From assembly GCF_002078875.1 (NCBI RefSeq), contig NC_034409.1, forward strand, positions 100,648,806 through 100,712,805: a DNA stretch of 64,000 nucleotides, given 5' to 3'. The position numbers and the translations under genes are program-made. Under the pieces are notes generated by a model. That model worked only from the letters and a program-made list of their open reading frames with translations, ran no database searches and had not been told where the DNA came from. Positions 13,701-30,887 of the stretch are shown one piece after another. How positions within the stretch are numbered: position 1 is the first letter of the stretch; each line of letters opens with the position of its first letter. Origin of the DNA: Numida meleagris (taxonomy: Eukaryota > Chordata > Aves > Galliformes > Numididae).

Positions 13701-14491
13701 TAAGATGAAAAAAAAAAACTTCAGTAAGTACTTCAAACAGCGTTGCTTTAATAGCATAAAGTACTGGGAAATTAGCATTGAAAGATATCCCCCCATGCTT
13801 TTCCCTTCCCTTCTCCTTTCTCCCTCACGATCAGCTAAGCACTAAGGCATACATATACTCATTAAAACATATGTTTGTATATGCATGGATGGATATACAT
13901 ACAAATAAAAATATACAAAAACATACACATAACATTTGAACTGCCGCCTACTGGTCCATGAGAAATTGAGTTCTTGTTGTTTTCTTTTAAATATGACTAA
14001 ATTTCAAGAGTATTTCTGGCTCCAGTACACATGGTTTAAATGCAGTTAGGAAGCTGAAGAGGCAGCAAGAAATATGAATGAGTCAGTGTAAGAGAACTAC
14101 AAATTGCTTGGCTCTTCATCTGCAGTTGAAGTACAAGTGCCCCATAAAAGGATCCTTTCATTTTTCTTTTGCATGCATATGTAAGGGAGGTGAAGAAAAA
14201 AAAAAAAAAGCAGTATTTGCTTGGAACTTCAGAAATTGCTTCAAATGCAATTCCAGTTCCTATTCCCGGAGGATAAAGAATTTCTGAAGTTGTTCTTGAA
14301 CTACTCTCTTCATATATTAAATTGCTTTAAGGAGAACAAAACAGAACAGTAAGGTAAATGTTCTGTGACAAACACGAAAAAACATAAATAAATTGTCTTA
14401 TAAACAAAACAACTATTTTATATACTTCTTTGTGTGCTCTTCCATTTAAAATATTTTAGGAAACTTTGAACTGATACATGAAAGTTGTATG

Positions 14492-14611
14492 TACAGATAC
14501 AATAACTATATACAATATATAGATATAGAGATAAAGTAGATAATAGATCAGATATATCTAACACAAGATAGATTTATCTTATATATGTCCATCATATATT
14601 ATATATATAAA
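14492..14611. repeat. AT-rich, TAGA/GATA-like low-complexity tract
   Basis: About 120 bp almost free of C and G, rich in GATA, TAGA and TATATA and with short palindromes such as AGATATATCT. Probably a degenerate microsatellite and likely length-polymorphic. Confidence 0.85.
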
Positions 14612-16129
14612 GGAAAAAGCAAATCAGTATTTAGTCAATGCTAATTTCTTCCTCTAAGAGAACATTTTATAATTAAAGACCAAAGAAACCACAGACGTGA
14701 CACAGCAACAGTCCAAAGGTTAGCTGGCAAATCACACCAAAAGGTTATGAATAGTGACACTTTGATAACTACTGGAAGCTTAGGTCAGAAAAAAAGCCTG
14801 AGCACGTCAAGAGGCAATATACAATGTTGCCTGATGCAGGTTTCTTGCATCCAGCAGCCCAGACCATTCATTCATCTACTTATGAGAGAAGACTGGAAAT
14901 TACAGTAGGAAAATATTTATTTTAATTAATTAAACTTATTACATTTTTTTTCAAGAAGAACTCTTCCTTGCAACACTTACTAATGCTTTGTTGCGGAATA
15001 TTTAGATACCCATCCTGAAGTGGATTCCTAACTTTTCATTGTCTTAATGTCCTCTCTTTACACCATATTACAGCAACTTAATTTCTGTCCTTCATCTCTA
15101 CGCTGTTCCTGAACTAGTTTTCATCAAGATTATTACAAAGTCCAAACTCACACAGTTCAAAACTATTAACTTTCTGCATTAAACCCTTCATTTGGTCCCA
15201 GTTTATTTTCATGGTTCTCCATAAGACTGTTTATAATTTGCCTCAAGTTTTGGATTTTCTTTGACTACTTGCAAAAGATGCAATATCATCACTGGATTCT
15301 CTAACCTTTTTAGCACAGTATGAAATGATCACGTCTAGGGAGTACAAAGAGAATTTGTACTTCAATATTGGTTTTATGAAGAAACCTATCTACAAGTAGT
15401 GGTTTGAATTCAGTTCTCTGTTCTCACAGCTGCTGTCTAATGTGCTCAAGAGAGTTGTATGAAAGGTCTTGACAGCACTGGACCCAATCAATCACAACAC
15501 AGTATCAACCCACATTTGGGTCAAAATCAGCCTTTGTGCAGAGGGGATGCTAAAAGGCAAAGACGAGCGTGGTATAGAATAGTTCTTTTCCATCCTACTG
15601 CTGACTTGCAAAGGAAACTTCCATTCCCTATCTTAACAGATATTAAGCATATTAATTAGTCTTATTGTCTAAGGCTAGATGTTAAAACACATTTTCTTCT
15701 GTAAATCACACTTAGAAAGTAACAGCAAAAAAAATATTCTTATGGTAATAACAACACACAGCTAATGCCTACTAATGAAGACATTTCAAAGCCTCCAACA
15801 TTTATGTCAGCTGAATATCTGCTGCAGTGCCCCCAGACTGCACACGAAGCATGTTAGAAAACAGTACTTGTCATTCAGCAGTCAAAAAGTTATGCAATTG
15901 AGCATTTTTGTTATAGATATGGCAATACTTCTAATTTAAAAAAAAAAGATAAAGGCATAAAATGTGCAATAACTGTATAAGCAATAAACTTCTATGTGGA
16001 AGGTTAAGAGATTTTAGCCATTGTAGCTGCAAATCCACTTATAGAAAGGAGTCTTCATTCAACAATGAGGTCTTTCAGACAGATTTTTGGCATCTCTTGT
16101 AAGATGATAAAGGGAAAAAGCCACTCCTA

Positions 16130-18213
<2,084 letters not shown>

Positions 18214-21200
18214 TTAAAAAACATGAATAATAAATGGTAATTTTGCATCTAGTAAATCATCCAATTAAAACCTTTAGGTATGTATAGGCCACCTTTCACG
18301 GATGAGCAGCAGAGGTTGCTTGCAAAGAATGGTGCAGTTTCTGAGTTTCCACAATGCTCCTGTCTTTTATCTCAGAGATGTACGGGATTATGGAAACTTC
18401 AGCATAATATAGCAACTTCTACTTGAGCTGTGTGAAACATGCTGGACCCACTGACAATGTGTGATGCAACCTGAAGCTAAGAGATGGTGGGATCCAGTTT
18501 GTGGAAGGGTAGCTGGGAGGGATGACGATGCTCTGCTTCTGCATCTATGCAGGGCCTGTGTAGGGAAGGAGCCTGAAGTACTTTGAAATATTAACAGTTT
18601 TTCCAGTATGGAATAAATCTTATCTTAACATATTGTTTTAAATAATCCTAGAGTATTTCTATTTAATTACAATACTAACAGTCTGTTGTGATGCAGACTC
18701 TTTCTTGCAGCTTCATTACATCAGCCAGATGAATTCAGATTAACCAAGAAGGACAGCAGAGCTCAGAAGCCAGGGAACATGATGACTCATCATCACCTGC
18801 CTACCTGGATCAGACCAGACTGGGAGAAAAAGGACTCTTTACCACGGACAGATCTGACTAAAGAAATTGAATTGTGTTGCCTTTAGCAGTAGCACAAAAA
18901 TGCTACAAGAACACCACTGAAGTACATAATGCTCACAGCTTCAACACTTAAAATTAAAAAGAAACTCAGCTGATGAATAATCGTGTACAATTCTGGCTTT
19001 ACAATTAAATAAGCCCAAACCCTTGAAAAAAAGAAAAAAAGAAAACTGTAGAATGCTTTTGAAAAGTTGATGCACTAAACAGACCCAGCATTGTGAAGCA
19101 CATGACTCAGCTCCCCAAAGCAATTGTCTGCAATCTCCAAAAAACTACAGTGGATTTTAAATGAACAAACCATGATGTCCCAATGGCTGAATGAACACAA
19201 TAATGAGTTAATGAATTGGAAAGAGATGACTGCAAGTTTACTGTTCAGTAAGGGTCATCTCAGGGACCTGATGAAATAGCCCTTGAGGCTTACATTAACA
19301 AAGTCTCTTTTAAAAATAATCAACATCCCCTCGCACTGGGGGAAAAGCACAGTTCAGCAAATACATGCATATAACTTTGCTAATCACCAGGATGTACTTT
19401 TCACACAAAGTTCCTTGTTCTACTTCAATGCTTTTGATCTCAAGTCTTTAAATTCAGTTGGTTAATTTGCTAGGAAAAAAGGATTTTATTACCTTTACCC
19501 TTGTGTGACATACTCCACTGCTTGCAAATTATTAACAGAAGTGCTTTCTGGAGGTATGTAGAATAAACTTGCAGAAATAATGAGTTGAAACGCTTTCTGG
19601 TAATCCAAAATACAAAATTTGCAGCTTCTGTTAATGGAGTCTCTACTGCCAGCGGTATCACACCTAAATCTTTCACTGAAGTGTGAATAAATGTGCACCT
19701 TGCTTTTAGCTGTAGTCATGTAGTTGTGGGGGACTATCCTTCCACACCCCCAAAATGATTCAGTTCATAGATAATGCCTCCATTTAGCCAAGTACCTGAG
19801 CACTGAGAAAGAACATGGGTGCTCTGCTCACAGAGCATGCTTGCCTTGCTCTCACAGAGCCCTTCATAAATATCTGCAGTTACATGCTGTTAGCTGCTCA
19901 AGCATACAAAACATTCAGAGTAGTCTTGACAAACATTTCTAGAAAACAAAAAATATCCTGAAAAAGTGGTGGATATTATGAAGTTTATTTTACTCCAGCG
20001 AAATGGGTGTGATTTTAGAAGCTATGCATACAACATTGTGTACAACCTTTTATCATCTGACTTCAGATATGCATAGGCATAAGAGTCCAAATACCAACAC
20101 ACCTGCTAACTCCCGCATGAAAACATTCCATTCATCTTAAAACCCAACAGTATGGTCAGTGCACTGCGTGTGCAAAGCTAGAAGACAATTAATAGTGTAC
20201 CTCGTTACTCAAAAAAAAAAAAACATCTAGCCTATATAATTTCAGCAAAGTAACAAATACTGATGTATCACTGAGCTGCACATCTCAAAAATACGGTTGA
20301 AAGCTAAACATCAGAAGTTCTGTACAGTGCAGCCCAGGCTGCAATATTACTACCAAACTGTGCCTGGCAGTATGTAATTAGAATTTAAAAAAAAAAGAAA
20401 AAAAGCCATTGATTTAACATGTATCAATTTACTGAAGAAATAGCAGACATTTTGACATAATTGATGCCAAAGTAGGGCATTAGATTTAACTTTTATACAG
20501 ATAATATGCATCTGCTTCATCAAATCAGATTCCTTGAAAATAAGGTAATCACATCCTCATGGTAACCTGAATTCTCATTCCAAGTGAGGCTCCATTTTGA
20601 AGCCAATTGCTGAACTTCATGGAAATAAATAACCCATGGGAACAAGCCCCCTCTGGTTTTCAGAAGCAACTGGGGAGGAGGGCAGTTGCTTGGCATAATA
20701 ATACTCCTTCATTATACAGAACTATATGCAACTTTACAAATGAGGCTTATTAAGTTCATTTTTTTTTAAAGTAAATATAATTAATTTCTGAGCTTTATCA
20801 ATACATACAAAGATCATGCCCTGGAAGCTTTTAAAGTTCCATTTCTTATAACCATTTCTGAAGTTTAAGTGTAAAGCTTTGCATTTTTGCTCTAGGTGTG
20901 TTTTGGGTTTTTTTGGCTGTTTTAATAAATCCCTGCTCAAGTGGCAGTTTGATGGAGGGAATTAAGTTCAGTTGACAACTGAAACATTTATTTTGCTTGG
21001 GCTAGTCTATCAGAAACACAAGCTTATCAGGAAGCAGCACTTAAAATACATTTGGCTTGTGGACAGGCTTCTACCTGTACAACTTCAGTATTCGTTTAAC
21101 TTTCAGTGCTGCTGAGTCATTATGCCATTGGGGACTGTTTGATTTTTTGAACAAGTAACTCACAGACTACGCAGAAGAAATAAACACATGAAGAGTTAGC

Positions 21201-22036
21201 AATCCTGTGCCTCCTGAGAGAGGGACAATATCAATGAGCTCTAAAATGTCAGTGTTCCACGGGCAGAAGGGCTGGCAAAATTTACCTTGAAGATGAGCAC
21301 CTACCACAAAGGGGGGGTATTACTGCCACTCTTGGTATTACTGCTGTTGGGTTTGCACTTATCCCTATTTTCTGTATTTTTCTGTCTTTTTCAAGGTCTC
21401 CTGCATTTTGATTCTAGTCCTACATCTATGGTCTGCTGAGGTAACTCCAATAATAAAACATGACGGCACAATTTGTCTCCTGATGAGTTCATAAATCACT
21501 AAATTCCCTCAAGTAATCCAAGAGACAAGTAGAATAACCACTTGTTTTTCAGGAGATGTTCGCCTGTTCTTGCAGGGAAGGTCTGAACAAAAGCAGTCTG
21601 CTCTGCCTTCTGGTTTTCTCACCCTATTGGAGAAAACAACCCTGAAGGGGAATTCTGGGCAGAGATCAAGTTACCATGTTAAAAGCAAACAAACACAGCC
21701 ATAAAAAGCCTTGTGCCTACAATTCATCCAGCCAAAGGCAGAGAATCCTCTGCTTGCTCTTCTGAAACTAAGCTGCTTGTTCCCAACTCAAGCCTATGTC
21801 TTTGAGCAGCTATGTTTAAGTTGTTGTATTCATTGTCTATGCTTAAGTGCCATATATCATTGCAAGACATCATGCCAACATCGTAAATCACAGCTTAATT
21901 TCATTTTACAAATCTCATTTCATTCGTCTCTTTCCTGATGCCCAATTTTCCATTACACTTGTAGCAGCCTTCACACTGCTACATCTCAGTGAACCCCAAC
22001 AGTGTAGCAGCTGACATGTTTCAAGGACAGTTTTGC

Positions 22037-22067
22037 CACAGATTACAGATCACAGTCACAGATTACA
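22037..22067. repeat. 20-bp tandem duplication
   Basis: CACAGATTACA appears at 22037-22047 and again at 22057-22067, separated by GATCACAGT. Minor local duplication. Confidence 0.8.
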
Positions 22068-25000
22068 ATGCCACGTTTTACTATTGAATAATTTTCATTC
22101 AGACAAGCATACTGTATTCTCTGAAAAATACTTGCAGAACAAAAACAGATTTTGTGCTGCAAGACCATAAGTTTTGGTTCAGAAAAACATATTACAACCA
22201 GCAAAGGCTAAGAAGTACATTAAGACTCAACCTCTAATGGAAAGATTCTAGTAAAGGCATTTGATCACAGTTTTTTAAATCTACTCTAGGAAGAAAAAGT
22301 CTCAGCAAGTAAGCACACTTACAAGAACATGACTGCCCTATCTGCTTAAATGGCAAATACTAGGGCAAAATGACTCAAAATAAAAAATACTGTATGCTGT
22401 GTGAGGCATGGTCAGCAGATCTTCCAACCACTGCATAAAACAACGTGAGGATCCATCCAACATCACACAAAAAGGAGACCAAAGATGAGAAAGGTAATGA
22501 AACCAAATCTGTGATGAAACCAAACACCTGCTAGCAGATGGCTGGGATCTCAACCAAAAAATAAGTACGCTCAAATTACGTTCAGGAGACTACTTTCAAA
22601 GAGAGTCTGTTCTAACTTTTGCGTGAAAATGCACTGCAAATGCTGGAGTTCTGGGACTCATTGCTTCATTTTTAGTGCCATCAATGAGCACAAGACTTTG
22701 CTGAAATGAATCAGAAGCTTAAGTGTCTGAGCCCATGTTCTTGAGAACTTTGGGAGAAATGTGTCTTTTCCTGTGACTTCCCATGGATTACACCAGGCAG
22801 CCGCATGCCAGCACACTGGCAGCAAGTGGCAGAGCCACCCATGCCCTTCCCAGCCCAAGGTCTCTGTGATGCCCTGTTCTATAGGTGCAACAACTCAGCT
22901 TTCAGCATGTTTGTTAGCTCTTGTGCCTACCCTAGGTATGTTCCCTATATTTAAGCAGTCATGTAGCTTCAGGTGCTGCTTTTAAGGGTGACATTTACAT
23001 AATGGAAAGTGTCAGATGTGAAGACTTACAAGAACAGTTTACTTTAAAAATGCATTTTGTTTTTCAGGTAAATGATTTAGTAAGCACAGCTATCTAGAAA
23101 CACACCAAACAAGTCCCCTTGTCGTCCAAGTTTTTGGACCTAGCACCCACAGGTGTAGAGAGAGAAGTTGCTCTGATGGCGCACTGCCATGCAAATACCT
23201 AGGGGTGGCATTGGCCCTGCTCCACATGTGGCTTTCCTCACTCCAGCATGAATGAGCCGAGGCAGACTACTAAAGTCCTTCAGACTGGTTTAAAGGGTTT
23301 TAAACAGCACACAGACATCTGAATACACACACCAGCAACTGCACGTGGGGACCCAACCCCAGTGTTGGTCTGCCATAATTTTTGGAAAGTCTAAATACCT
23401 TATGTAAAACTCTGGTGTCAAAGAGCTAAAACTTTTTAGGTACAGTCCATTAAAATGTATTTGTCCAGATCAAATAATGAACCATGTAAAAGCAGTACCT
23501 CGAAGCAATTTGCAGTGTTCATTATGTCTTCATTTTCATGAGGTTCTGTACAGAAGAAGGGTTATTCTCTTATCTTCTTCCTTCTTCCTCTGTAACTCTT
23601 TGATCATTGACATAAATGGGATTTCTGCTCACCCTGCTACTTTTTTTGCTTGAATGCATTTTTTGATGAAATTGGCTTACTTTCCAGACAGAACGTAAGC
23701 ACCATTCATATTTTATGCATTACGCCAATAACAGATACATTTGTTTACACGCAAGAAAATTCAAATGCACATCATCACATGCTCCAGCATCATTATAGAC
23801 AAGGCACATAAACATTTCTTCAAAGTCTACAGCACCTCCATGGCTCACTGAAGCATTAAGGCTATTTACTGCTCTAGTATTTCTTCCACAGATCTCCCAA
23901 AAATCTTTGTGGAGAAGTCTTCCTGGGAACACAGCAAGATACCTGTTCCATCCCTCTCTAGCTCAATAATGCAACATAACAGAACTGCGCCAATGCTCAC
24001 TTACCCAGCCTCACGAGTTAGGTCACATGCTGGGATTCCTTTTCCTAATGCCAACACTCTAAACAGCCCACAAACTCAAAAACAAACAAACCACCAAATA
24101 CCCTACCAGAACTTGTTATCAATGTGACCAGCAGCATAGGTCACCCCCAGAAGGCTATCTGAAGAGTTTTCTCTTCAGTTTGCTTTCTCTAGGGACCAAT
24201 GACTCAGAAGGGCAAATTTTCTCGCTCTGTACCACAAATCAAAACACAGCCTCTAACTCAGGACTTGCTGAGAAATCATCCCAAAAACTGGCTGCCCAGT
24301 CAAGGAAGTTGAGAAATTTCAGGACTGAATTGCTCTTTCCAGTTCCTCAGTGCAGTGATCACATCTTCAAAGCTTCTGCCATAAATGAGAGAGTACTTGT
24401 TGCAGACATCTCCCCTGCAGCTCTGTAATGCTGCTCAATTTCCTACACATACTTAGGGAACTGCAAGAATAACAAAAACTCTGCAGATGTCAGTCTGGAG
24501 AGCTCGACTCCATCCTGTCTCAGTCACAAAGCTCCTCCGTGATTCTGTGCAAGCAAAGATCTTTTCACCTCTTCCCACAACACCCTTAATTGCTTCTGTT
24601 TTCCTCCCCTCTGTTCTCTGTAGAAAAAACAGAATTTGTTTTCCCTGCTGTCTTCATAACAGGTAATCAGACCCACCTTTCTACTTTTCACTCAATTATC
24701 ACAGTAGTACTGTTTGACAAATCTATAGTAGGACATGGTCAATTGCTCTGAAGGGCTGGGGAATGCACTGTAGATTGAAGCCCAGCTGTTCGCAGTGTAA
24801 AGAAGATCATAAGTGAAAGATGCCACTTGTGGGTGGTTGCTGCATTTATTTATTTTTTGAAGGATTCCAAGACCCATCCTGAGCTGACAGCAATTTGTCT
24901 AGCTAAAACAGATCCTCTGCAGTGCTATAAAAACAGAAGGCAATGAAAAGCTGAAAGGTGCTGGGAACTAAGGCAAATTAGAAAAGTCTCCTTGATTCTG

Positions 25001-25742
25001 CATGAGGTAGAGCAGAGAAAACAACAGGACTCCTCAAAAGGGAATACACAATAATGAAGAATTTATTGGAAATCTCTCAACCTACACAAAACTGCCAGTA
25101 GAATTCATAGAAGAAAAAACAGCACTGAAGAACTCTAAGGAACAGATTACAAGTGTGAAAGGTTTAATGAGATCATTTTGTGAAGATTTAATAAGATTTT
25201 ATAAAAAGTCCCAAAGCAGAACCCAGGAAAGTGACAATTTTTGAAACATCCTGTGCCACAACCGAGTTAGAAGGAAAAACAGGAGGGAAAATAGGATAGT
25301 GGTATTTTCAAAGATGAAAACACTTTTAATCCACAAGAAAGGATGCACACTCAGGCTGTTTACTCAACACTGCCTGGAATATACAGTTACATGCCTGCTA
25401 TTTATTATATGCCTGCTGTCATTCTGTTTGAAAAGCATCCTGTCCCTATGCAGCCTTTTACAGCAAGCTTCAGTGAAAGAAACACAGCAATATTATTACT
25501 CGCCAAGCACTGACCATCTTTGTCCAGAAAGGGAGTGCAAGGGATAAAAAAGGTAAGAGTATCATCTATTCCATGCCCTCAGAAGTTACTGTGGATAAAA
25601 AAAGAGTAATCTGAAACATTTTCTTTTCAATGTGGGGGAGGGGAGGAAAATAAAAAATTGCTGAACTGTAACTTGTATGCTGAAGACCTCTTATTACCAG
25701 AAAGGTACAGCAGAAGAGACTGTGAGAATTTGGGAAAGCTTA

Positions 25743-26380
25743 TCATAGATTCACAAAACCGTTTGAATTGGAAGGGACATTTAAAGGTCACCTAGTCCAG
25801 CTCCTCCACAATGAACAGGGACAGCTACAGCTAGATCAGGTTGCTCAGAGCCCCATCCAGCCTGACCCTGAGTGTCTCTAGGGACAAGGCATCCACCACC
25901 TCACTGGGCAACCTGTTCCAGTGCCTCACCACCTTTATTGTCGAACGTTTTTTCTTATATCCAGTCTAAATCTCCCCTCTTTTAGTCTGAAACCATTTCC
26001 CCTTTTTCTATCACAACAGACCCTGTTAAAGAGTCTGTCCCTTCTTTCTTATAGCTCTGCTTTAGATACTGAAAGACCGCTCTCAGGTCTCCCTCCTGAA
26101 GCCTTTTCTTCTCCAGGCTGAACAGCCCCCGCTCTCTCAGCCTGTTCTCGGAGGGGAGGTGATTCCATCCCTTGGATCATTTTGGGGGCCCTCCTCTGGA
26201 CACTTCAACAGGTCCTTTTTGGCAGGGCTGTGCTCTACCCATATGTCCCCCAGCTTGTACTGACAGTGGGGGTTGCCACAACCCAGGTGCAAGACCTTGC
26301 ACTTGGCTTTGTCGAACCTCTCTGGAAGGCATCCTGTCCCTTAGGTGTGTCAACCACACCACACAGCTTGGTGTCATCAA
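25743..26380 (-). mobile_element. CR1 LINE fragment, 3' region
   Basis: Antisense CR1 copy of about 640 bp. On the plus strand it begins CATAGATTCACAAAACCG (the tail), then TTGAATTGGAAGGGACATTT, CAGGTTGCTCAGAGCCCC, CAACCTGTTCCAGTGCCTC, CTTTTCTTCTCCAGGCTGAA and GACCTTGCACTTGGCTTTG, and ends within CACACAGCTTGGTGTCATC. It covers the 3' untranslated region and the end of ORF2. The overlapping ORFs at 25921-26121 and 26172-26597 and the minus-strand frames are products of this element, not host genes. Confidence 0.94.
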
Positions 26381-29300
26381 TGCTTCTCTTACCAAGGTAA
26401 GAATCCTTTGCTCCCACTCCCCTTTCTGTGGCAGTACTATACACACAGCAACTCTCCATCATCCAATGTTTAAATCCATTTATACGAAATTCTTTGTTCT
26501 CCATATCCACTTATTTTCCCAGTGCTTTGCTAATGAAAGCCATTACCGAGCTCATCTCCAATCCTCACAGCCATTAGCCACTGAGTCACCATGGTAATAC
26601 GCAAGTATAAAAAGTATAACACGGTGTAAACCAAAAAGTATTTGAGGAATGAGTTGATACAGTTTTCTTCTTAGAGGGGCACCTTTCTAGACCCTACTAC
26701 CTAAGGTTGCAGAAACAACACTACCTGGGATCGCTAACCAAGGAAGGCTGAAGAGGAGGGAAAAAGGATTGCTACCCTGGCTTTATCATACACATTGGTG
26801 CTGCATGTGTTCTAAGTAAAGGACCATCTATCACCTGAAGGACTCATTTCATGAAGGGTGGAGAAAGGTTGCTGGAACACAGACTGAACAGTCTCCAAAC
26901 CAGTCATTCGTCTAATCTTCAGATATTACTAATGGGGAAAAAATAATCAGGGATACTAAGAAACCTGAGGCAGATTATTATTTTATTTTAAAAATCTCAG
27001 TTGTTTTCAGGGTTGTTTTTTGTTGTTGTTATTGTTTTGGGCTTGTTTTTGTTTGTTTTTACTACGTTGGCTTTCTGGAGGTTTTTTTTTGGTCCGAGTC
27101 CCAAAATTTTAATTGCCTCCTGCCTTCTGGCTGTTCTGATGAGCCAGAGGTTCTACAGTTCTCACATCACCATGAGGTGGGACATTCAATAACAGAGCAT
27201 GGTGTGGGTCAAGCACCAAGAAAATACCAGAAAACCTCATAGAGGGAGAAGCCACTTGCAGCAAGCTTGCACAGGCAGCTCTCAGGTCCTTGTCAAGAGC
27301 CCTTGGTTCCCAGGGAGGGCGACAAAACAGCAGAGCTGCACTGGATACCACCCTGCCACATAGCTGGCTCTCCAGCAATGTGACCACACAACCCTTCCAT
27401 ACTCTGCATTGGTGAGAAGAGCTGGAAAGGCACGTGCTAAGGTGAAACATTTGGCAACAGCAACTTGGAAAGAAGAAAGATAAGGAAAATTTGAGGAGGT
27501 GCAATCTCCTTACAATCAACATGTACTGTTCTCAAATACTTGCTGGTTTACAGCAGGCGCTTAGTCTCTGGTGCTGGTCCTCCTCTTACACCACAGTGGG
27601 GTTTCCCATCTGCACTGATGTTTGCTAACAGCCAGTCAGCACCAGTTAAGACAAAAAATAAAGAGAATTTGCCCTTATTTTCAATTTGTTGAACAGTTCA
27701 TGCAGTGTAGGAAAATCCTGTTGACTCCCAGGCTTATTCAAGACAACACTCACTCTTTTTTGTATTCGGTAGGATTATAACAAAGTTAGTTGTGAAAATT
27801 ATTGAAATTGTGAACCTTATTTTTCCTCCAGCTGCCCTCGGGTTTTTCCAAGCAATACTATGGCTAAACTTCAAAAAAAGATTATGCTTCATAAATGTTA
27901 CTGAATACATGAATTTTAACATTGTAGCCATTAACACCATATTCTGCTGCTGCTGAGATACAGGACAAGTCTAAAAGCACTCGTTAACATTTCTGCTCCC
28001 TCTCTCACAGCAGGCAGCAGACATATTTTGCAGCAAGATCTGTAAGTGCAAATCTCCAAGCAGTTCAACATTTTGTGTCTCCCTTCTGGTTGAAGTGACA
28101 CTTACCACACTTGATTACATAAGAGCTACTTGGAAAACGGGCTCTGAATTGGAAACAGCATACAGTACAAGGTAATTAGATTAATTAATTTACTAATACA
28201 TTACTTAGTCATACAAGTGACTTGCTGAAGACAGCAATCAAATGGTAAGATAGCACAAAGACAAGATGCTTAGAAACAATTCAGCACTGCTGGGACCAGT
28301 AATCCCACTATGCTTGGCTTTATTACACGACGAGATATTTCTCATGGACTAGCCTTCATAATTCGGGTAAAGCATCTGGTATTAGCAGCAAAGCTAGAGA
28401 AAACCCCACCAGTCACTGATGTCTAGAAGAGGTAATGACCATAAACACAGCTGGAAAGAATTTAAGTGTTACATGCAGCCTTAAGGTTTGGTCATCAAAG
28501 GCTGTTTCAAGAACCAGTATTCCAAAGACAAATCAGATTTCAAATAAGAATATATTTCCTGAAGTAACATTTCAGTTTTGCTTCTGTTTTCCCTCCTAAA
28601 CACCTTCATACTGCATGTTTCATTACAAAATTCAGATTCTTTTTACTTCAGCAGTAATTTAATTCATGCTTTTTGCTCGCTCTCTCTCACAAAGAAAAAC
28701 CACTATAAAATCAAGTCAGACTGCAATTATTTCTGTAATATCTTCTTGTAAAAAAGGATCTGATGAGTGAATAAATAACTGAATAAGCAGCAGTTGAAGA
28801 CCAACTTAGACCAACTTTGCTGATTATTAACAGCCTAAGCAATCAGTTACCATAACCACTGAGCCCTCAATATTCTATTTGCTGAGACGAAACTTCTATT
28901 CAAACTGCTACTGCCTGTTGTTGAAAGACTTCACTGTGTTACAAGTGACCTGGGAAAACAGGAAACCACCTTTGGGCTTTACAGAGTTTACAGATAAGCA
29001 CAGTAGCAACCACCCACCAAAATGTGTTTTTGCTCATCTTGCAGTCAGGGTGGCAGAGTGGTATGGCAATTCATCTACGATGTACAAAGTTGCAGGAATG
29101 AGACAGTTTGGGACAAAGAAAAGAGCCAACTCAAGTATGGTAATACAAGGAAGCTAAAGATAAGCAGATGAGTAGACTAAATGCAACAATACAGTTATGC
29201 ATTCAGTGATCACAGCTTTTTATAGAACACTAATTACAAGCAATGGACAACTGATAAACATTGTCATTACTTCATTGAAGCAAGGGCATTTCTGAATGGC

Positions 29301-29479
29301 TAGTAATCCATGCTTATGAGTATTACATAAATAAAAGGGAAAAACTTCCTGAAACTTCTCTACATTTCATCCATTGGTTCTGAAGGGAACATCTTCACAG
29401 TCAGAAACTTTCATTCATAAACCAGATTCTGATACAAGGGTCAAAGCAAATATTGGCTGACATATCTTTCATAGATTAT

Positions 29480-30887
29480 GATCCAGAGAATTACAGGCTA
29501 GATGGTTTCACTTGAGCCTCAGGGAAACTCATGGAGCGAGTACTCCTGAATGTCATTTCTGGGCACAGGGAGATGATGATGATTTGCAATAGCCAAAAAA
29601 GATTTAACAAAGGTAAATCATGCTGGATCAACCTGATTTGCCTTCTAGGATGAAATGACAAGATCAGTGAGTAGAAAAAAAAAAAAGCGGTAGATGCTGT
29701 CTGCTTTATTTTTAGCACAGATTTCAATACCACCTCCCTCTTCTGCCACCATCCTGGTATCCAAGTTGAGATGCTATGATTTGAGAAGATGGGCTACCAG
29801 TTGAGTGAAGAACTGATTGTTGTGTCAAGCTCAGTGGATAGTGGTTCATGGCTATTCTCCACCCAGAAGTAGAATATTGCAGGGATATATCATGGCACCT
29901 TTTTTTTTGTTTAATGTCTCTGTTAATGATATTAGAGGAGACAGAATGCACGCTCTCAAAATCTGCAGATGACTCCAAACCAGGAGGATGAGCCAACACA
30001 TTTGCAGGCAGAGCTGCCACTCAGAGAGACCTAAGCTAGAGGAAAGAGTTGACAGAAACCTCATAAAATTCAACAGGGACAAATGCCTACCCCGTCCCTG
30101 GTAAGGAAAATGTCCTAGCAGTGATACATGTTGGGGAGTGGCCAACTGGAGAACAACTCTGCAGAAAGTCTCTAATGGGACAACAGCAAGATGCACACAA
30201 GCCTACAGTGCATCCTGGCATCAAAGACAGCCAACAATGTCTTAGGCTGTGAGAAGTAGAAAACAGACTGAGGAAAGTGATTCACTCTTACTGCTTGGCG
30301 CTCACTAGACTGAGTCTAAAATACTGTGTACAGTTCCGGGCACTGCAGTACAAGAAAGGTACTGATGAACAGGAATGAATTCAGCAGATGGTCACTAAGA
30401 TGGACTGAGCTGGGTTGGAGACACCTTTGCCTGTGAGGAGAGATTGAAGGAGCAGGACATATTCAGCCTAGAGAAGACATAGCTTCAGGTGAGTTAGTAC
30501 TTGCCCACTCATACTAACGGGGACATCACCAAGCCAACAGAACAAGCTGCTTCGCAGTGGTGCACTGCATGAAGAGATGGTGACCAGATGTTCTTACTGG
30601 ATATAGGGGGGGAAAAAAGTCATGGGGATAAATCAAGCGCAAGGAAAAAGCCGTCACAAATCCAAAACATAGCATCATAGAAGATAATATGAAGAAAATT
30701 AATTCCATCCCAGCCAAAACAGTACAGTCAAGAAAGGTTGTAGAATTTTTTGTTTCTGAATGTGTTCAAAACCAGCCCAGACAAAGTCCTGAGTAGCCTG
30801 GTGAAAATATAAGCCCTGCCTTAAGCAGCAGATGAGACATAAGAACTCCAGGGGTCCTTTCCAACCCGACTGGTCTATGATTCCATT
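29480..30887 (+). mobile_element. Old, decayed CR1 LINE, reverse transcriptase region to 3' end
   Basis: About 1.4 kb of a diverged CR1 in the sense direction. The order of the blocks matches CR1 ORF2 and its 3' region: AATTACAGGCTAGATGG, ATCATGCTGGATCAACCTGA, GCGGTAGATGCTGTCTGC, TCTCTGTTAATGATATTAGA, AAAATTCAACAGGGACAAAT, GTGCATCCTGGCATC, a diverged TACTGTGTACAGTTCCGGGC, TTCAGCCTAGAGAAGA, and finally AGGGGTCCTTTCCAACCC and GGTCTATGATTCCATT. No long frame survives on the sense strand. Several small deletions make it shorter than the intact span. This is the longest TE copy here and an older insertion than the 16540 copy. Confidence 0.88.

Noticed and set aside
21316..21344. GGTATTACTGC repeated at 18-bp spacing
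   Set aside because: Only 11 bp long and two copies; within chance for 64 kb of AT-rich DNA.
26172..26597. 141-codon plus-strand ORF and overlapping minus-strand frames
   Set aside because: Mostly inside the antisense CR1 copy at 25743-26380.
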